DNA from: Agrobacterium vitis
GTDB taxonomy: Bacteria; Pseudomonadota; Alphaproteobacteria; Rhizobiales; Rhizobiaceae
Direction: 5' to 3'
NCBI RefSeq assembly: GCF_013337045.2
Contig: NZ_CP118259.1
Span: 1,550,001-1,614,000 of the forward strand
DNA length: 64,000 nucleotides
Within the stretch, counting starts at the first letter, position 1; each line of letters begins with the position of its first letter. This document shows positions 16,429 to 24,093 of the stretch, piece by piece. The notes below the pieces were generated by a model, which had not been told where the DNA came from, made no database searches, and was given only the letters and a program-made list of their open reading frames with translations. Both the position numbers and the translations under genes were made by a program.

Positions 16429-16889
16429 ACGCTTGCCCCCGCCTTGGACATGATTTCACGCACTTTTTTGATGACCCGCTCACCTTCGCGGCCGATATCG
16501 CGGGCCTCACCCGTGGAAATATGTCCATCGTCCAAAGCCTCGACGACGGCGGTCTTGAGCGCGGCGGCAAAGCTGTCCATGGTCAGCAGATCAATAAAAC
16601 CAAGCCCGGCAGGAACAGCTTCCGGCTCGTCCTTGACCAGGCGATACCCCTGCAACCGGGCCAGCTGCTCGGTAATCACCGGTGAACCGGCCTCAAGATC
16701 GGCTTCCAGCACGATATCTAGCGGCATGAACTTTTCCGCATTGTCCTCGGAGGTGCTGGCATAGTTGGACAGCGGCGCCTTGCCGACGCGCGTGGTGTGC
16801 TGAAAGCATTCCGCCGTGCCCGCCATCTGGACTGCGCGGCGGGTGGCGCCCTTCAAGGCGGCGGCCTGATCTTTGTTAATTGCGCGCAC
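16425..16889 (-). CDS. CP76/CII-like phage regulatory protein
   Basis: A 154-residue protein resembling the phage CII (CP76) family, in the stretch VGKAPLSNYAS ... FMPLDIVLEADL, which in that family precedes a statement of gene dosage or host mode. The GTG at 16889 is preferred over an upstream ATG at 16910, since AGGAGG lies five bases before it. It is the first gene of the long leftward operon after the small Cro-position gene. It may activate or tune lysogeny or replication genes; family assignment is from recalled resemblance only. Confidence 0.72.
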   Translation of the reverse strand: MRAINKDQAAALKGATRRAVQMAGTAECFQHTTRVGKAPLSNYASTSEDNAEKFMPLDIVLEADLEAGSPVITEQLARLQGYRLVKDEPEAVPAGLGFIDLLTMDSFAAALKTAVVEALDDGHISTGEARDIGREGERVIKKVREIMSKAGASV

Positions 16890-17163
16890 GTTTCCCTCCT
16901 CAGAAGTCAAGGATATTTTTTGCCGATTTGTTTTCGTGAACTGCCCCGCGCAGGCGGATAAAACCGCAACAGAAACAGGGGCTTAACTTTAGAACTTACT
17001 CATTTGCGAGGCCGATATGACCCAGACAAAACCTCCTGCCGAAACCAGGAACCCCCAGCCCCGGCAGGAGAGCCGCACAACGACCGGGGAACCCCAATCC
17101 GGCGGCAAGATTGCGCCGGGAAACGACCAGACCCGACGCGGGAGGAACGGAAAGCGGGGCGCT
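16890..17163. other. Non-coding leader between the Cro-position gene and the CII-like gene
   Basis: About 270 bases with no supported gene on either strand. A plus-strand open frame from 17017 is Pro/Arg-rich, runs over the downstream real gene and is judged spurious. The stretch probably is the untranslated leader, and possibly an antitermination or terminator site, in the leftward transcript; no clear motif was recognised. Confidence 0.45.
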
Positions 17164-17424
17164 TCATTCGGCGACCTCCGGGACAAGAGCTTGATCTGGA
17201 CGGGTAACGCCATCTGGCCAAACCAGATCAGCGGGCCAACGGTCAGAAAACCACTGCATGGCACGCTCAAATGTTCCGGTCGTCACATCGGCCCGGCCAT
17301 CCGCAATAGCGTCAAGGGTCGAGCCTCGATTTAGCACCAACGTCGAAATGCGCTGGCGACCAACGCCGCGAGACGCAGCATAGGTATCGGAAATCAGAAT
17401 GAGCTTTTCGCGCAATGTCATCAT
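17164..17424 (-). CDS. Small Cro-position regulatory protein
   Basis: An 86-residue protein divergent from the repressor. The helical N-terminus (LREKLILISDTYAASRGVGRQRISTLVLN) and the DAIADG segment look like a helix-turn-helix of the kind found in small regulators. It occupies the place of cro or an equivalent. ATG codons at 17424 and 17421 and a GTG at 17430 are all possible; the predicted transcript start lies only a few bases upstream, so translation may be nearly leaderless. It would be repressed through the operator inside its promoter. Confidence 0.72.
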   Translation of the reverse strand: MMTLREKLILISDTYAASRGVGRQRISTLVLNRGSTLDAIADGRADVTTGTFERAMQWFSDRWPADLVWPDGVTRPDQALVPEVAE

Positions 17425-17432
17425 GGTCACGA

Positions 17433-17461
17433 AGGATACGGAACGTTTTCCGCATCGTCAA
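17433..17461 (-). promoter_or_regulatory. Leftward early promoter (PL-like)
   Basis: On the minus strand: -35 TTGACG (17461-17456), a 17-base spacer and -10 TATCCT (17438-17433). Operator O1 fills the spacer next to the -10 box, so bound repressor would block RNA polymerase. The expected start point is about 17426, almost at the start codon of the divergent gene. Confidence 0.65.
17439..17452. promoter_or_regulatory. Operator O1, CGGAA-N4-TTCCG
   Basis: Perfect inverted repeat CGGAACGTTTTCCG located between the -35 and -10 boxes of the leftward promoter. It shares its half-sites with four further sites in the immunity region. Confidence 0.75.
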
Positions 17462-17475
17462 CGGAATTCTTTCCG
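17462..17475. promoter_or_regulatory. Operator O2, CGGAA-N4-TTCCG
   Basis: Perfect inverted repeat CGGAATTCTTTCCG (arms extend by one pair to ACGGAA/TTCCGT), adjacent to the -35 box of the leftward promoter and upstream of the repressor promoter. It is centred 23 bases from O1. Confidence 0.75.
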
Positions 17476-17477
17476 TC

Positions 17478-17505
17478 TTACCGAAAAACAAAACGCGGAT
17501 AGTAT
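17478..17505 (+). promoter_or_regulatory. Possible repressor promoter (PRM-like)
   Basis: A weak -35 TTACCG (17478-17483), a 16-base spacer and -10 TAGTAT (17500-17505). Transcription would begin at about 17512-17513, the start codon itself, giving a leaderless message like lambda cI from PRM. Operator O3 covers the -10 box, suggesting autorepression at high repressor levels. Confidence 0.4.
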
Positions 17506-17509
17506 TCCG
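17496..17509. promoter_or_regulatory. Operator O3, CGGAT-N4-TTCCG
   Basis: CGGATAGTATTCCG, the same half-site pattern with one mismatch. It overlaps the putative -10 box of the repressor promoter and ends just before the start codon. It is centred 34 bases from O2. Confidence 0.6.
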
Positions 17510-17512
17510 CTC

Positions 17513-18220
17513 ATGACCGAAAGCATTCAGCAGCGCATATCGAAACTCATCCAATCCACCGGGAAAGGCCCGCAGTGGGTGTCGAAGGAGATTGGCCTGG
17601 ACAAGGAGACGCTGCCGAAGCTCCTCAGAAAGCCCGATCAGGTGCCGAGCATGCGGACAATCGCCGCCTTGGCGAAATTCTTTGATGTCACCGAGCAGTT
17701 CATCATGCACGGCAAAGCCGGCGATGAAGTGCAGGCGGTAAAGGAACAGGACGCTGCGCAGCCGGAAGTCTCCAGCGTCCAGGCCACGACCTCTGCGCCT
17801 CAAACAATGGCAATGGACGTTCCAGTCATGGGGACCGCCGCAGGGTCTCTCGTCAGGGGCGCGTTCAAGCTTGAACCAGGTGTCGTCGACTATGTCCGCC
17901 GTCCGCCAGCTTTGATGGGCGCGCGCGATATCTATGCCCTGTACGTCGAAGGGTCATCGATGGAGCCGCAGTTTTTCCCGGGTGACCTGATTTATCTCAA
18001 CCCTCACCGCCCAGCCAGAGCAGGCGATGTCGTCGTCGTCCAAAGCAAAACCAGCGACCACATCGATGTCGAGGCATCGCTCGGAGTTTTCCTGCGAAAG
18101 ACAGAGAACCATGTCGTCATCGGCAAGCACAATCCTGCCAAATCGGAGGTGAGCCTCCCAAGGGAATTCGTTGTCAGCATCCATCGCGTCTTGAGCGTCA
18201 ACGAATTGCTTTCGTCTTAA
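17513..18220 (+). CDS. S24/LexA-like phage repressor
   Basis: A 235-residue CI-type repressor. The N-terminal helix-turn-helix (IQQRISKLIQ ... WVSKEIGLDKETLPKLL) is followed by a linker and a C-terminal S24 peptidase-like domain with the nucleophile serine in EGSSMEPQFFPGD. RecA-stimulated self-cleavage is expected of the family, so the prophage is probably SOS-inducible. The ATG at 17513 is chosen because upstream in-frame codons run through the operators. Its stop shares bases with the stop of the convergent membrane gene. Confidence 0.9.
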   Translation: MTESIQQRISKLIQSTGKGPQWVSKEIGLDKETLPKLLRKPDQVPSMRTIAALAKFFDVTEQFIMHGKAGDEVQAVKEQDAAQPEVSSVQATTSAPQTMAMDVPVMGTAAGSLVRGAFKLEPGVVDYVRRPPALMGARDIYALYVEGSSMEPQFFPGDLIYLNPHRPARAGDVVVVQSKTSDHIDVEASLGVFLRKTENHVVIGKHNPAKSEVSLPREFVVSIHRVLSVNELLSS

Positions 18221-19104
18221 TGCGGTGATGTGCTTATCACTTTCAGCAAAATCAAAATGCCGGAGCCAATGGCCAGAAACCACCAAACTGGTAGGCTCTT
18301 CGCAGGTGGATGGCTAATTATGCCCTTATTTTGCGGGCTTTGGGCTGCCTGACTGGAAAGCCGGGCTTGGCTTTGCAAAACCTCTGCCACATGACGCTGG
18401 ACAGACAATTCTATTTCAGCACTTACAGGCTCAGGCCTGACCGGAGCATGGCCAATCACGGAAAGAGCAGCCCGAACCTTTTGGAAGGCGCGGGTTCTCA
18501 TACTTTCGCCTTGATGCCCTTTGTAGACCCCAAACCACCGAAATCCACAGACTGAATTCCGACAAACGCGCCTTAGGACAGGAAGCCATTCCGGGTCAGC
18601 CATCAAGTCCTGAGCGACACTCTTCAGTTTTGGATCGTCAGGCGCAAAGCCACCACCCGGTACGCCATGGTAAAGCATGTGGCGAGAAACCCTCCACACG
18701 AACCAGATGGTCATATCCATCCACGCCTCTCGGTGAAGCAGGTGGTTAAAAATGCGCTGGTACACCATCGGCTTCGATGCATAGCGCGTCACTTCAACGC
18801 GGAAAAGCGCGGCAACATTCATATCCGTCTTATTGATCGCAAGCTGCTTCCTCAACGTGGCATCAGTGAGATCGATGGCCTCATCCCTTGACAACCCGCG
18901 CGGCGCATCAACGCCTAAACCTTTTAGATAGGCGATCTGCGCCTCGGTCGCAGGCTCTGGCGGAAGCAATTGCGCCACCACACTCCCGTCAACAGCCTCA
19001 CCCTTGCACGTCTCACAGGCGTCCGCCTCGTCAAAGGCCTTCACATTTCTGCTGTTGTGCTTACCGGTTTTTGTCGAGACGAAACCGACTCTGTAAATTG
19101 GCAC
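18217..19104 (-). CDS. Tail-anchored unknown protein under operator control
   Basis: About 295 residues, unknown function. One clear membrane segment near the C-terminus (VWWFLAIGSGILILLKVI) would leave the bulk in the cytoplasm. The N-terminus has a CxxC pair (CETC). The GTG at 19104 with AGAGGG upstream is chosen because longer frames pass through operator O4 and O5; a start at 19167 cannot be excluded. It faces the repressor tail-to-tail, so it may be expressed in the lysogen, as superinfection-exclusion genes are; that role is a guess. Confidence 0.7.
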   Translation of the reverse strand: MPIYRVGFVSTKTGKHNSRNVKAFDEADACETCKGEAVDGSVVAQLLPPEPATEAQIAYLKGLGVDAPRGLSRDEAIDLTDATLRKQLAINKTDMNVAALFRVEVTRYASKPMVYQRIFNHLLHREAWMDMTIWFVWRVSRHMLYHGVPGGGFAPDDPKLKSVAQDLMADPEWLPVLRRVCRNSVCGFRWFGVYKGHQGESMRTRAFQKVRAALSVIGHAPVRPEPVSAEIELSVQRHVAEVLQSQARLSSQAAQSPQNKGIISHPPAKSLPVWWFLAIGSGILILLKVISTSPH

Positions 19105-19128
19105 GGAATACCCTCTCCCAACAAAAAA

Positions 19129-19142
19129 CGGAATTCCTTCCG
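19129..19142. promoter_or_regulatory. Operator O4, CGGAA-N4-TTCCG
   Basis: CGGAATTCCTTCCG lies just upstream of the leftward membrane gene (start 19104) and 16 bases before O5. It probably lets the repressor control that gene, the rightward promoter, or both. Confidence 0.7.
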
Positions 19143-19151
19143 CACTCCCCG

Positions 19152-19180
19152 TTGACACGGAATTCATTCCGCATCATATT
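19152..19180 (+). promoter_or_regulatory. Rightward early promoter (PR-like)
   Basis: Consensus -35 TTGACA (19152-19157), a 17-base spacer and -10 CATATT (19175-19180). The spacer begins with operator O5. It drives the plus-strand genes from 19287 on. The same arrangement of TTGAC-, then operator, then -10 is seen at the leftward promoter. Confidence 0.65.
19158..19171. promoter_or_regulatory. Operator O5, CGGAA-N4-TTCCG
   Basis: CGGAATTCATTCCG begins right after the -35 box of the rightward promoter. A degenerate further half-site (ATTCCG at 19178-19183) follows. Confidence 0.75.
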
Positions 19181-19286
19181 CCGTTTCATCCACCGCAACC
19201 ACACGGTGGCTACCCCGAGGCCCGCCGCCATTGCCCTACAGATCCACCGGGCGGCGGGCACCCGGACCTTCAACGGGGAACAGATC

Positions 19287-19451
19287 ATGTCTTTCAAATC
19301 ACTGCAATTGGTGATGGTGCCTTTTTGCGTCCCTTCGCCCGCCACCCGCTTTGACCTGCGCCGCATCGGCGCTTTCATCGCCCGCCACCAGATCGCTTTC
19401 ATGCTGCCCTGTGCTTGCGCTATCGGCTTCATGATCGCTTGCAGCGTGTGA
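19287..19451 (+). CDS. Small membrane protein at the start of the rightward operon
   Basis: 54 residues starting MSFKSLQLVM, with a hydrophobic C-terminal segment (FMLPCACAIGFMIAC) that could span the membrane. A GGGGA ribosome site lies seven bases before the ATG. It is the first gene after the rightward promoter and is followed closely by 19459. No family is recognised; its reality rests on ribosome site and position. Confidence 0.55.
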   Translation: MSFKSLQLVMVPFCVPSPATRFDLRRIGAFIARHQIAFMLPCACAIGFMIACSV

Positions 19452-19458
19452 GGCGGCC

Positions 19459-19647
19459 ATGACACCGCAAGAGCAAGACGCCCTGATCCGCGAGAACTAC
19501 ACCCTGAAAATGGCCCTTGTCCGCACATTCAGGGAAATCGACCCCTGCACGATGATCGACACCAACACGCCGATCAAAGAGCTGTGCGATCTGCCCTTCA
19601 CGCTGCGCAATCAACTGCGACTGCTGACGCTGGAGGTTGCGCGATGA
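19459..19647 (+). CDS. Unknown 62-residue protein
   Basis: A short acidic helical protein (MTPQEQDALIRENYTLK ... LRLLTLEVAR) with GAGGCGG before the ATG. Its stop overlaps the next start in ATGA. The function is unknown. Confidence 0.65.
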   Translation: MTPQEQDALIRENYTLKMALVRTFREIDPCTMIDTNTPIKELCDLPFTLRNQLRLLTLEVAR

Positions 19648-19940
19648 CGCCTGACGTCTTGATGCAGGTTTACGGCCTGATCCTCCTGGTGATCTGCTGT
19701 TTCGGATGGATACTGTATTTGTGGAATTCAAACAGCACGTTGCGTAGGGCTCATGTGGACGACCGCGTCCGCCGTGTCAGCGCCGAGGCCGCCCTTTCCT
19801 TTGCCGCCAATCTGCCTGCGCACGACCGGGCAGAATTCATCTGGCAATACCATTTCGGCGGGACGCCTGCCGTTGGCTACCCGGCTTGGCCGCAATTTCT
19901 CCAGGCGCGCATCAACGTTGCGCTGGACAATCGCTCATGA
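19644..19940 (+). CDS. Unknown single-pass membrane protein
   Basis: 98 residues, with an N-terminal membrane segment (MQVYGLILLVICCFGWILYLW) and a soluble C-terminal part. ATGA overlaps occur at both ends, with 19459-19647 before and the HD protein after. The function is unknown; possibly an early host-takeover or exclusion protein. Confidence 0.7.
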   Translation: MTPDVLMQVYGLILLVICCFGWILYLWNSNSTLRRAHVDDRVRRVSAEAALSFAANLPAHDRAEFIWQYHFGGTPAVGYPAWPQFLQARINVALDNRS

Positions 19941-20635
19941 CCCGCCTCGCCCGCGCCCCGGTTTCGTCTTTCCGCGCCGATGGTTCGCTGCTGGATATGG
20001 TTGCGCCTGATGTCGGAGAGGTCTGCATCTATAAGATGGCCGCAGGCCTATCGCGCATCAACCGTTACAATGGCGTGCCGGAAGCGGGCGGGTTTAGCGT
20101 TGCCCAGCACAGCGTTATGGGCACCGAGGCGCTGCTGCACGAGCGCGTCGATCCCATCGTGGCCGCGCTATTTTTGCTTCACGATGGCCATGAATTCGTT
20201 GTGGGGGATTGGACCCGCCCGGCGCAAGACGCGCTGGCCGCAATCATCACCCAGCAGACGGCGGACCCTGCCTATGCCGTCGCCTTCCGCCGCGCCATGC
20301 AGACCCTGAAAACCGGATGGGACACGGTGATCTATACCGCGCTTGGCCTGCCCGCGCCTGCCGCATGGCGCAACAATCACCGCAAGCTGGTCCACGACAT
20401 GGACCTGATGATGCTGGGTGCCGAGGCGCGCGCGCTGTTTCTGCGCGGCCAGGAGCTTTACCCCATCGGCAAATACCCCCAGCCGAAGCTGAAGGGCGCG
20501 ATCACCCCATGGGGTCCAGCCAAGGCCGAAGAGGCCTTCATCAAACTCGCCATCCGCCTGATCGGCCAGGACCGCATAGACGCCTGCCGACTGGCCCACC
20601 TCGCCCATATTTCCAAGCCGGCCAAGGGCCGGTGA
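19937..20635 (+). CDS. HD-domain phosphohydrolase
   Basis: A 232-residue protein with the HD signature: H58 in AQHS, H82-D83 in LLHDGHE and a downstream aspartate. It resembles YfbR-like 5'-nucleotidases and phage phosphohydrolases acting on deoxynucleotides. It is probably involved in adjusting the nucleotide pool during infection, next to a deoxyribosyltransferase-like gene and upstream of replication genes. The ATG at 19937 overlaps the upstream stop. Confidence 0.85.
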   Translation: MTRLARAPVSSFRADGSLLDMVAPDVGEVCIYKMAAGLSRINRYNGVPEAGGFSVAQHSVMGTEALLHERVDPIVAALFLLHDGHEFVVGDWTRPAQDALAAIITQQTADPAYAVAFRRAMQTLKTGWDTVIYTALGLPAPAAWRNNHRKLVHDMDLMMLGAEARALFLRGQELYPIGKYPQPKLKGAITPWGPAKAEEAFIKLAIRLIGQDRIDACRLAHLAHISKPAKGR

Positions 20636-20651
20636 ACTGGAGGAGTTTTTT

Positions 20652-21089
20652 ATGTCCAGAATCTACCTTGCATCCAGCTGGCGGAATACGTCGCAGCCGC
20701 TAGCCGTCCAGACGCTGCGCAACGCAGGTCACTTTGTCTACGATTTTCGAAACCCGCCAAACGGCGTCAAGGGCTTCGCGTGGTCCGAAATCGATCCTGA
20801 CTGGCAGGCATGGGATGCGAAGAAATACCGCGACCTACTGACCACCCATCCTACGGCTGCACTCGGCTACATGAATGACTTCCGAGGCATGGAGTGGGCA
20901 GACACCTGCATCCTGCTCCTACCCTGCGGACGTTCGGCACATCTGGAAGCCGGATGGTTCGCCGGTCGCGGCAAGCGCCTGATCATCTGGACCCGCGATG
21001 GCGAAGAGCCGGAACTGATGGCACTGATGGCGAACGCAATCTGCACATCGCTGGACGAAGTGCTGAATGCCTTGGAAGGCGGTGCGTGA
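20652..21089 (+). CDS. Nucleoside deoxyribosyltransferase-like protein
   Basis: A 145-residue protein with the N-terminal strand IYLASSWRN and later WADTCILLLPCGRSAHLEAGWFAG. This matches the Rossmann-like deoxyribosyltransferase superfamily, in which the last acidic residue (E in HLEAG) is catalytic. It may exchange or salvage nucleobases. A strong GGAGGA ribosome site lies before the ATG, and its stop overlaps the next start. Confidence 0.78.
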   Translation: MSRIYLASSWRNTSQPLAVQTLRNAGHFVYDFRNPPNGVKGFAWSEIDPDWQAWDAKKYRDLLTTHPTAALGYMNDFRGMEWADTCILLLPCGRSAHLEAGWFAGRGKRLIIWTRDGEEPELMALMANAICTSLDEVLNALEGGA

Positions 21090-21454
21090 TGGATAATCAA
21101 CGCATAGCGCCACCCTTCGAAGGCCAGCAATTTACCAGCTTTCAGCAGTGGGTGAACAAAGCATCTTCCTGGCTAACCTGCCATCCTGAATACAGGAATA
21201 CCGAGCATGGCGAAGGGAAAGGCTGGCGCGGCAATCATTTCACAGCGATGTGCTTTGATAGCATCGGTCGCCGTATGCGCTGCGGCGCTGATTTACACCG
21301 CGCCGATGCGGAGGGAACTTTCCCTGTCTGGTGGGTTTGGCCCGATCAGATTTGCGAGCTTGTAGCGCGCGTTTCCGACCTTGCCGCACACGGTAAGCTA
21401 TCGATGGGAATTGGCGAAAAAGCCACCAATCCATCAGAATCGGCAGATGCGTGA
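21089..21454 (+). CDS. Unknown 121-residue phage protein
   Basis: Starts MDNQRIAPPFEGQQF at an ATG that shares a base with the upstream stop (TGATG). It is rich in Trp, with one CxxH-like cluster (RMRCGADLH). No family is recognised. It is placed between nucleotide-pool and SSB genes in the same transcript. Confidence 0.75.
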   Translation: MDNQRIAPPFEGQQFTSFQQWVNKASSWLTCHPEYRNTEHGEGKGWRGNHFTAMCFDSIGRRMRCGADLHRADAEGTFPVWWVWPDQICELVARVSDLAAHGKLSMGIGEKATNPSESADA

Positions 21455-21699
21455 TGGCCTATTTTTCCAACGCATCGGAGGGGATGGGCTACGTCGAAGA
21501 GCATTGCTCTCGCTGCGTCCACGACGAAGGCTGCCCGGTCATGGAAGCCCACCTGCTGTTCAATTATCGGGAATGCAACAATCCCGACAGCATTTTGAAC
21601 ATGCTCATCCCGCGAGACGGAATCGTCAATCAGCGCTGCAAAATGTTCATTGAGAAGAAGGCGGTCGGTGACCTGTTCGCAGAAACGGCAGGTGCATAA
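21454..21699 (+). CDS. Small Cys-rich protein
   Basis: 81 residues with cysteines in [10 protein letters not shown] and two more further on, suggesting a zinc site. The ATG at 21454 overlaps the previous stop; a GTG at 21451 is an alternative. The stop overlaps the ssb start (TAATG). Similar small proteins accompany SSB in several phages; the function is unknown. Confidence 0.75.
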   Translation: MAYFSNASEGMGYVEEHCSRCVHDEGCPVMEAHLLFNYRECNNPDSILNMLIPRDGIVNQRCKMFIEKKAVGDLFAETAGA

Positions 21700-22175
21700 T
21701 GGCCGGTTCCGTCAACAAAGTCATTCTCATCGGCTACCTCGGCGCCGATCCGGAAATTCGCCGCACCCAGGACGGCAAGCCGATTGCCAATCTGCGGGTG
21801 GCCACATCCGAGACCTGGCGCGACCACACATCCGGTGACCGCAAGGAAAAGACCGAGTGGCACAGCGTGGTGATTTTCACCGAAGGTCTCTGCAAGGTTG
21901 CCGAGCAGTACCTGAAAAAGGGCGCTCACGTCTACATCGAGGGCAAGCTGCAAACCCGCAAATGGCAGGACCAGAGCGGCAACGACCGCTACAGCACCGA
22001 GATCGTGCTGAACGGTTTCAACGCCACCCTGACCATGCTGGGCAGCAACTCTTCCAACCGCCCGCCCGCCGCCGATAGCCCGGATGATTACGGCCAAAGC
22101 CGCGACACCGGCAGCCGCGCTGCGCCTGCTGGGCGCGACTTCCGCGACGATATGGATGACGAGGTGCCGTTCTAG
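21699..22175 (+). CDS. ssb: Single-stranded DNA-binding protein
   Basis: A 158-residue SSB. The OB fold covers residues ~5-110 ([16 protein letters not shown] ... ATSETWRD ... EWHSVVIF ... [11 protein letters not shown]). A flexible Gly/Ser/Asp-rich linker follows, then the acidic tip DDMDDEVPF that recruits replication and repair partners. It supports phage replication together with the primase, helicase and clamp of this prophage. Confidence 0.97.
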   Translation: MAGSVNKVILIGYLGADPEIRRTQDGKPIANLRVATSETWRDHTSGDRKEKTEWHSVVIFTEGLCKVAEQYLKKGAHVYIEGKLQTRKWQDQSGNDRYSTEIVLNGFNATLTMLGSNSSNRPPAADSPDDYGQSRDTGSRAAPAGRDFRDDMDDEVPF

Positions 22176-22220
22176 CACCGAGCATTCTAGCGCCTTCCCA
22201 ACCCCGAAAGGACCAATCCG

Positions 22221-22565
22221 ATGAAAGTCATAAATGAAGCCAGCGTGTTGCTGGGTGTGCTCGAACAGGGGGAGTTGAACACTGACCTGTCACGCACACT
22301 GAAAGAGGTCATCACCATTCTGCACGATCTCTCGCAGGAAAGCCCGAAGACGAAATTCAAGGGCGAAGTCAGCCTGATCATGAAGTTCGAAATGCACAAC
22401 GACATGGTCAACGTCAGCAACGAGATCAAGACAAAGACGCCGAAGGTGCAGCGCCGGGGCGATGTCTTCTGGGCAACGGATGAAGGTGCGCTTTCCACCG
22501 AACATCCCAGCCAGCGCGACATGTTCGGCGGCCCGCGCGTCATCGAAAGCACACGCCAGAACTGA
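22221..22565 (+). CDS. Unknown 114-residue protein
   Basis: An N-terminal helix followed by a beta-rich segment (FKGEVSLIMKFEMHNDMVNVSNEI). An AAGGA ribosome site precedes the ATG. It lies between ssb and a DUF2303 gene, a common neighbourhood in alphaproteobacterial phages. No function is known to me. Confidence 0.75.
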   Translation: MKVINEASVLLGVLEQGELNTDLSRTLKEVITILHDLSQESPKTKFKGEVSLIMKFEMHNDMVNVSNEIKTKTPKVQRRGDVFWATDEGALSTEHPSQRDMFGGPRVIESTRQN

Positions 22566-22623
22566 CCCTTTCCCCTCTTCGCCTTCCAAGTTTCACAGCC
22601 TTTAAACCCCAAGGAGCATGACC

Positions 22624-23568
22624 ATGACAGAAATTGACACCCTCGTCGGCAGCCTGCAACCGCTGACCCTCGATATCAACGCCATCCGCGAAATGGCGGA
22701 CGATGCAGGAACGAGGATTGACCATGTCGGGTTGATCACGGCCATCCACGGATTACCCTCGGAAATCCCCATTCTGATCGATCGCAAGGCCGGCAAGGCG
22801 ATCTCCGTCAAGCCGCTGCTGGAGGAATACCGTGAAAAGCCCCGCGCCAAACTCGGCACAGCCGAAGTCAAAACGCTGGAAAGCTTCATCGGTCTGGTCA
22901 ATCGCCACAAGACCAGCGACAGCGTGATTTTCGCCGAAACCGACTGGCAGAAACCCAGCATCACCGCCGTGATCGATTACCATCAGGCGGTAAGCGGCGG
23001 CGAAGCCGACAATTGCAAGCACCGGATCAAATATCCATTCCCGTTGTCGGAAGAATGGCAGGCATGGGTCGCACAAAACGGTCAACCCATGAACCAGACG
23101 GATTTTGCGCAGTGGATCGAAGATCATATCCCTGATCTGGCCGCACCGACGCAGGCGGAAATTGACGAATACCTGGACACATTCAGCCTGAAAACCGCCT
23201 ATCCGAACGAGCTGGTTACTCTGTCGCGCGGTTTGCAGGTCAATGTCGAAAGCAGCGTGAAGAACAACGTCACCCTGCAAAGCGGTGAAGGCCAGATCAC
23301 TTTCGAGGAAGTGCATCGGGACGCAACCGGCGCCAAGATTTCTGTGCCTGGCCTGTTCATCCTTTCCATCGCGCCGTTCTTCATGGGCACCAAGGCCCGC
23401 ATTCCCGTGCGCCTGCGCTACCGCGTCAAGAACGGGTCAGTTATCTGGAGCTTCCACCTTTACCGGCCGGACATCCATATCACCGACCAGGTGCGCGCCG
23501 ATCTGGACAGCGCGGAACAAGAGACATCCCTGCCTGCCTATGAAGGCAAGCCGGAAGTGACGGCCTAA
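22624..23568 (+). CDS. DUF2303 family protein
   Basis: A 314-residue protein matching the DUF2303 family by its layout: KTSDSVIFAE, YHQ, an HRIKYPFPLSEEW core and a beta-rich C-terminus. Members occur in phage early operons near ssb and recombination genes; their biochemical role is unknown. The ATG at 22624 is preferred because AAGGAG lies seven bases upstream, against one base for the ATG at 22618. Confidence 0.85.
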   Translation: MTEIDTLVGSLQPLTLDINAIREMADDAGTRIDHVGLITAIHGLPSEIPILIDRKAGKAISVKPLLEEYREKPRAKLGTAEVKTLESFIGLVNRHKTSDSVIFAETDWQKPSITAVIDYHQAVSGGEADNCKHRIKYPFPLSEEWQAWVAQNGQPMNQTDFAQWIEDHIPDLAAPTQAEIDEYLDTFSLKTAYPNELVTLSRGLQVNVESSVKNNVTLQSGEGQITFEEVHRDATGAKISVPGLFILSIAPFFMGTKARIPVRLRYRVKNGSVIWSFHLYRPDIHITDQVRADLDSAEQETSLPAYEGKPEVTA

Positions 23569-23572
23569 CACC

Positions 23573-23842
23573 ATGACCCCACTCGCCAGCAACCCCGCCG
23601 TGACCGATCCGAATGCGACCCTGACGCCAGCCCAGCGGGAAGCCCTGCTGGCCATCCGCTTCTATCGCTTCAACGGTCGCGAGCGGGGCGGCTGGCGAGT
23701 GGGCAACCTCTCCATTACCGCCGCCACCATCAAGGCCTTGATCAACCATGGGCTGGTGCTGGAGCGGGGCAACCGAAACCCATTGACCCTGACCACGGCT
23801 GGCGAACTGGCCGCCGACAAGCTGAAAGGCTCCGGGCTATGA
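23573..23842 (+). CDS. Small winged-helix-like protein
   Basis: 89 residues. The pattern TPAQREALLAIRF ... ITAATIKALINHGLVLE ... LTTAGELAADKL looks like a helix-turn-helix with wing, possibly DNA-binding. The stop overlaps the next start (ATGA). The function is unknown. Confidence 0.7.
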   Translation: MTPLASNPAVTDPNATLTPAQREALLAIRFYRFNGRERGGWRVGNLSITAATIKALINHGLVLERGNRNPLTLTTAGELAADKLKGSGL

Positions 23843-24093
23843 ATGCCGATCCGCCGCTCTTCACCTGTTTGATTTGCGAAAAGGACGTGCCGCAGCCGAG
23901 ACCCTACGAATATGTGTCACGGGTTGGTCCGCCAGAGCGGCCACCGATCTGCAAATCCTGCGCCTCACGCTGGGGCAACAAAATCTCCGGGCCGGTTTTC
24001 AACCGCCGCAATTTCCACGTCCTCCGGCAACTGGACGCCATGATCAGCCTTTTGCAATGGGAAATCCACAATGGACAATTCAGACATCGGTAG
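23839..24093 (+). CDS. Small zinc-ribbon-like protein
   Basis: 84 residues with CLIC and CKSC pairs about 30 residues apart, consistent with a zinc ribbon, and a C-terminal helix. It overlaps the upstream gene by ATGA and the following gene by 23 bases. The function is unknown. Confidence 0.75.
   Translation: MNADPPLFTCLICEKDVPQPRPYEYVSRVGPPERPPICKSCASRWGNKISGPVFNRRNFHVLRQLDAMISLLQWEIHNGQFRHR

Noticed and set aside
17017..17334. A 105-codon plus-strand frame
   Set aside because: Pro/Arg-rich, no ribosome site, and it overlaps the more protein-like minus-strand gene 17164-17424.
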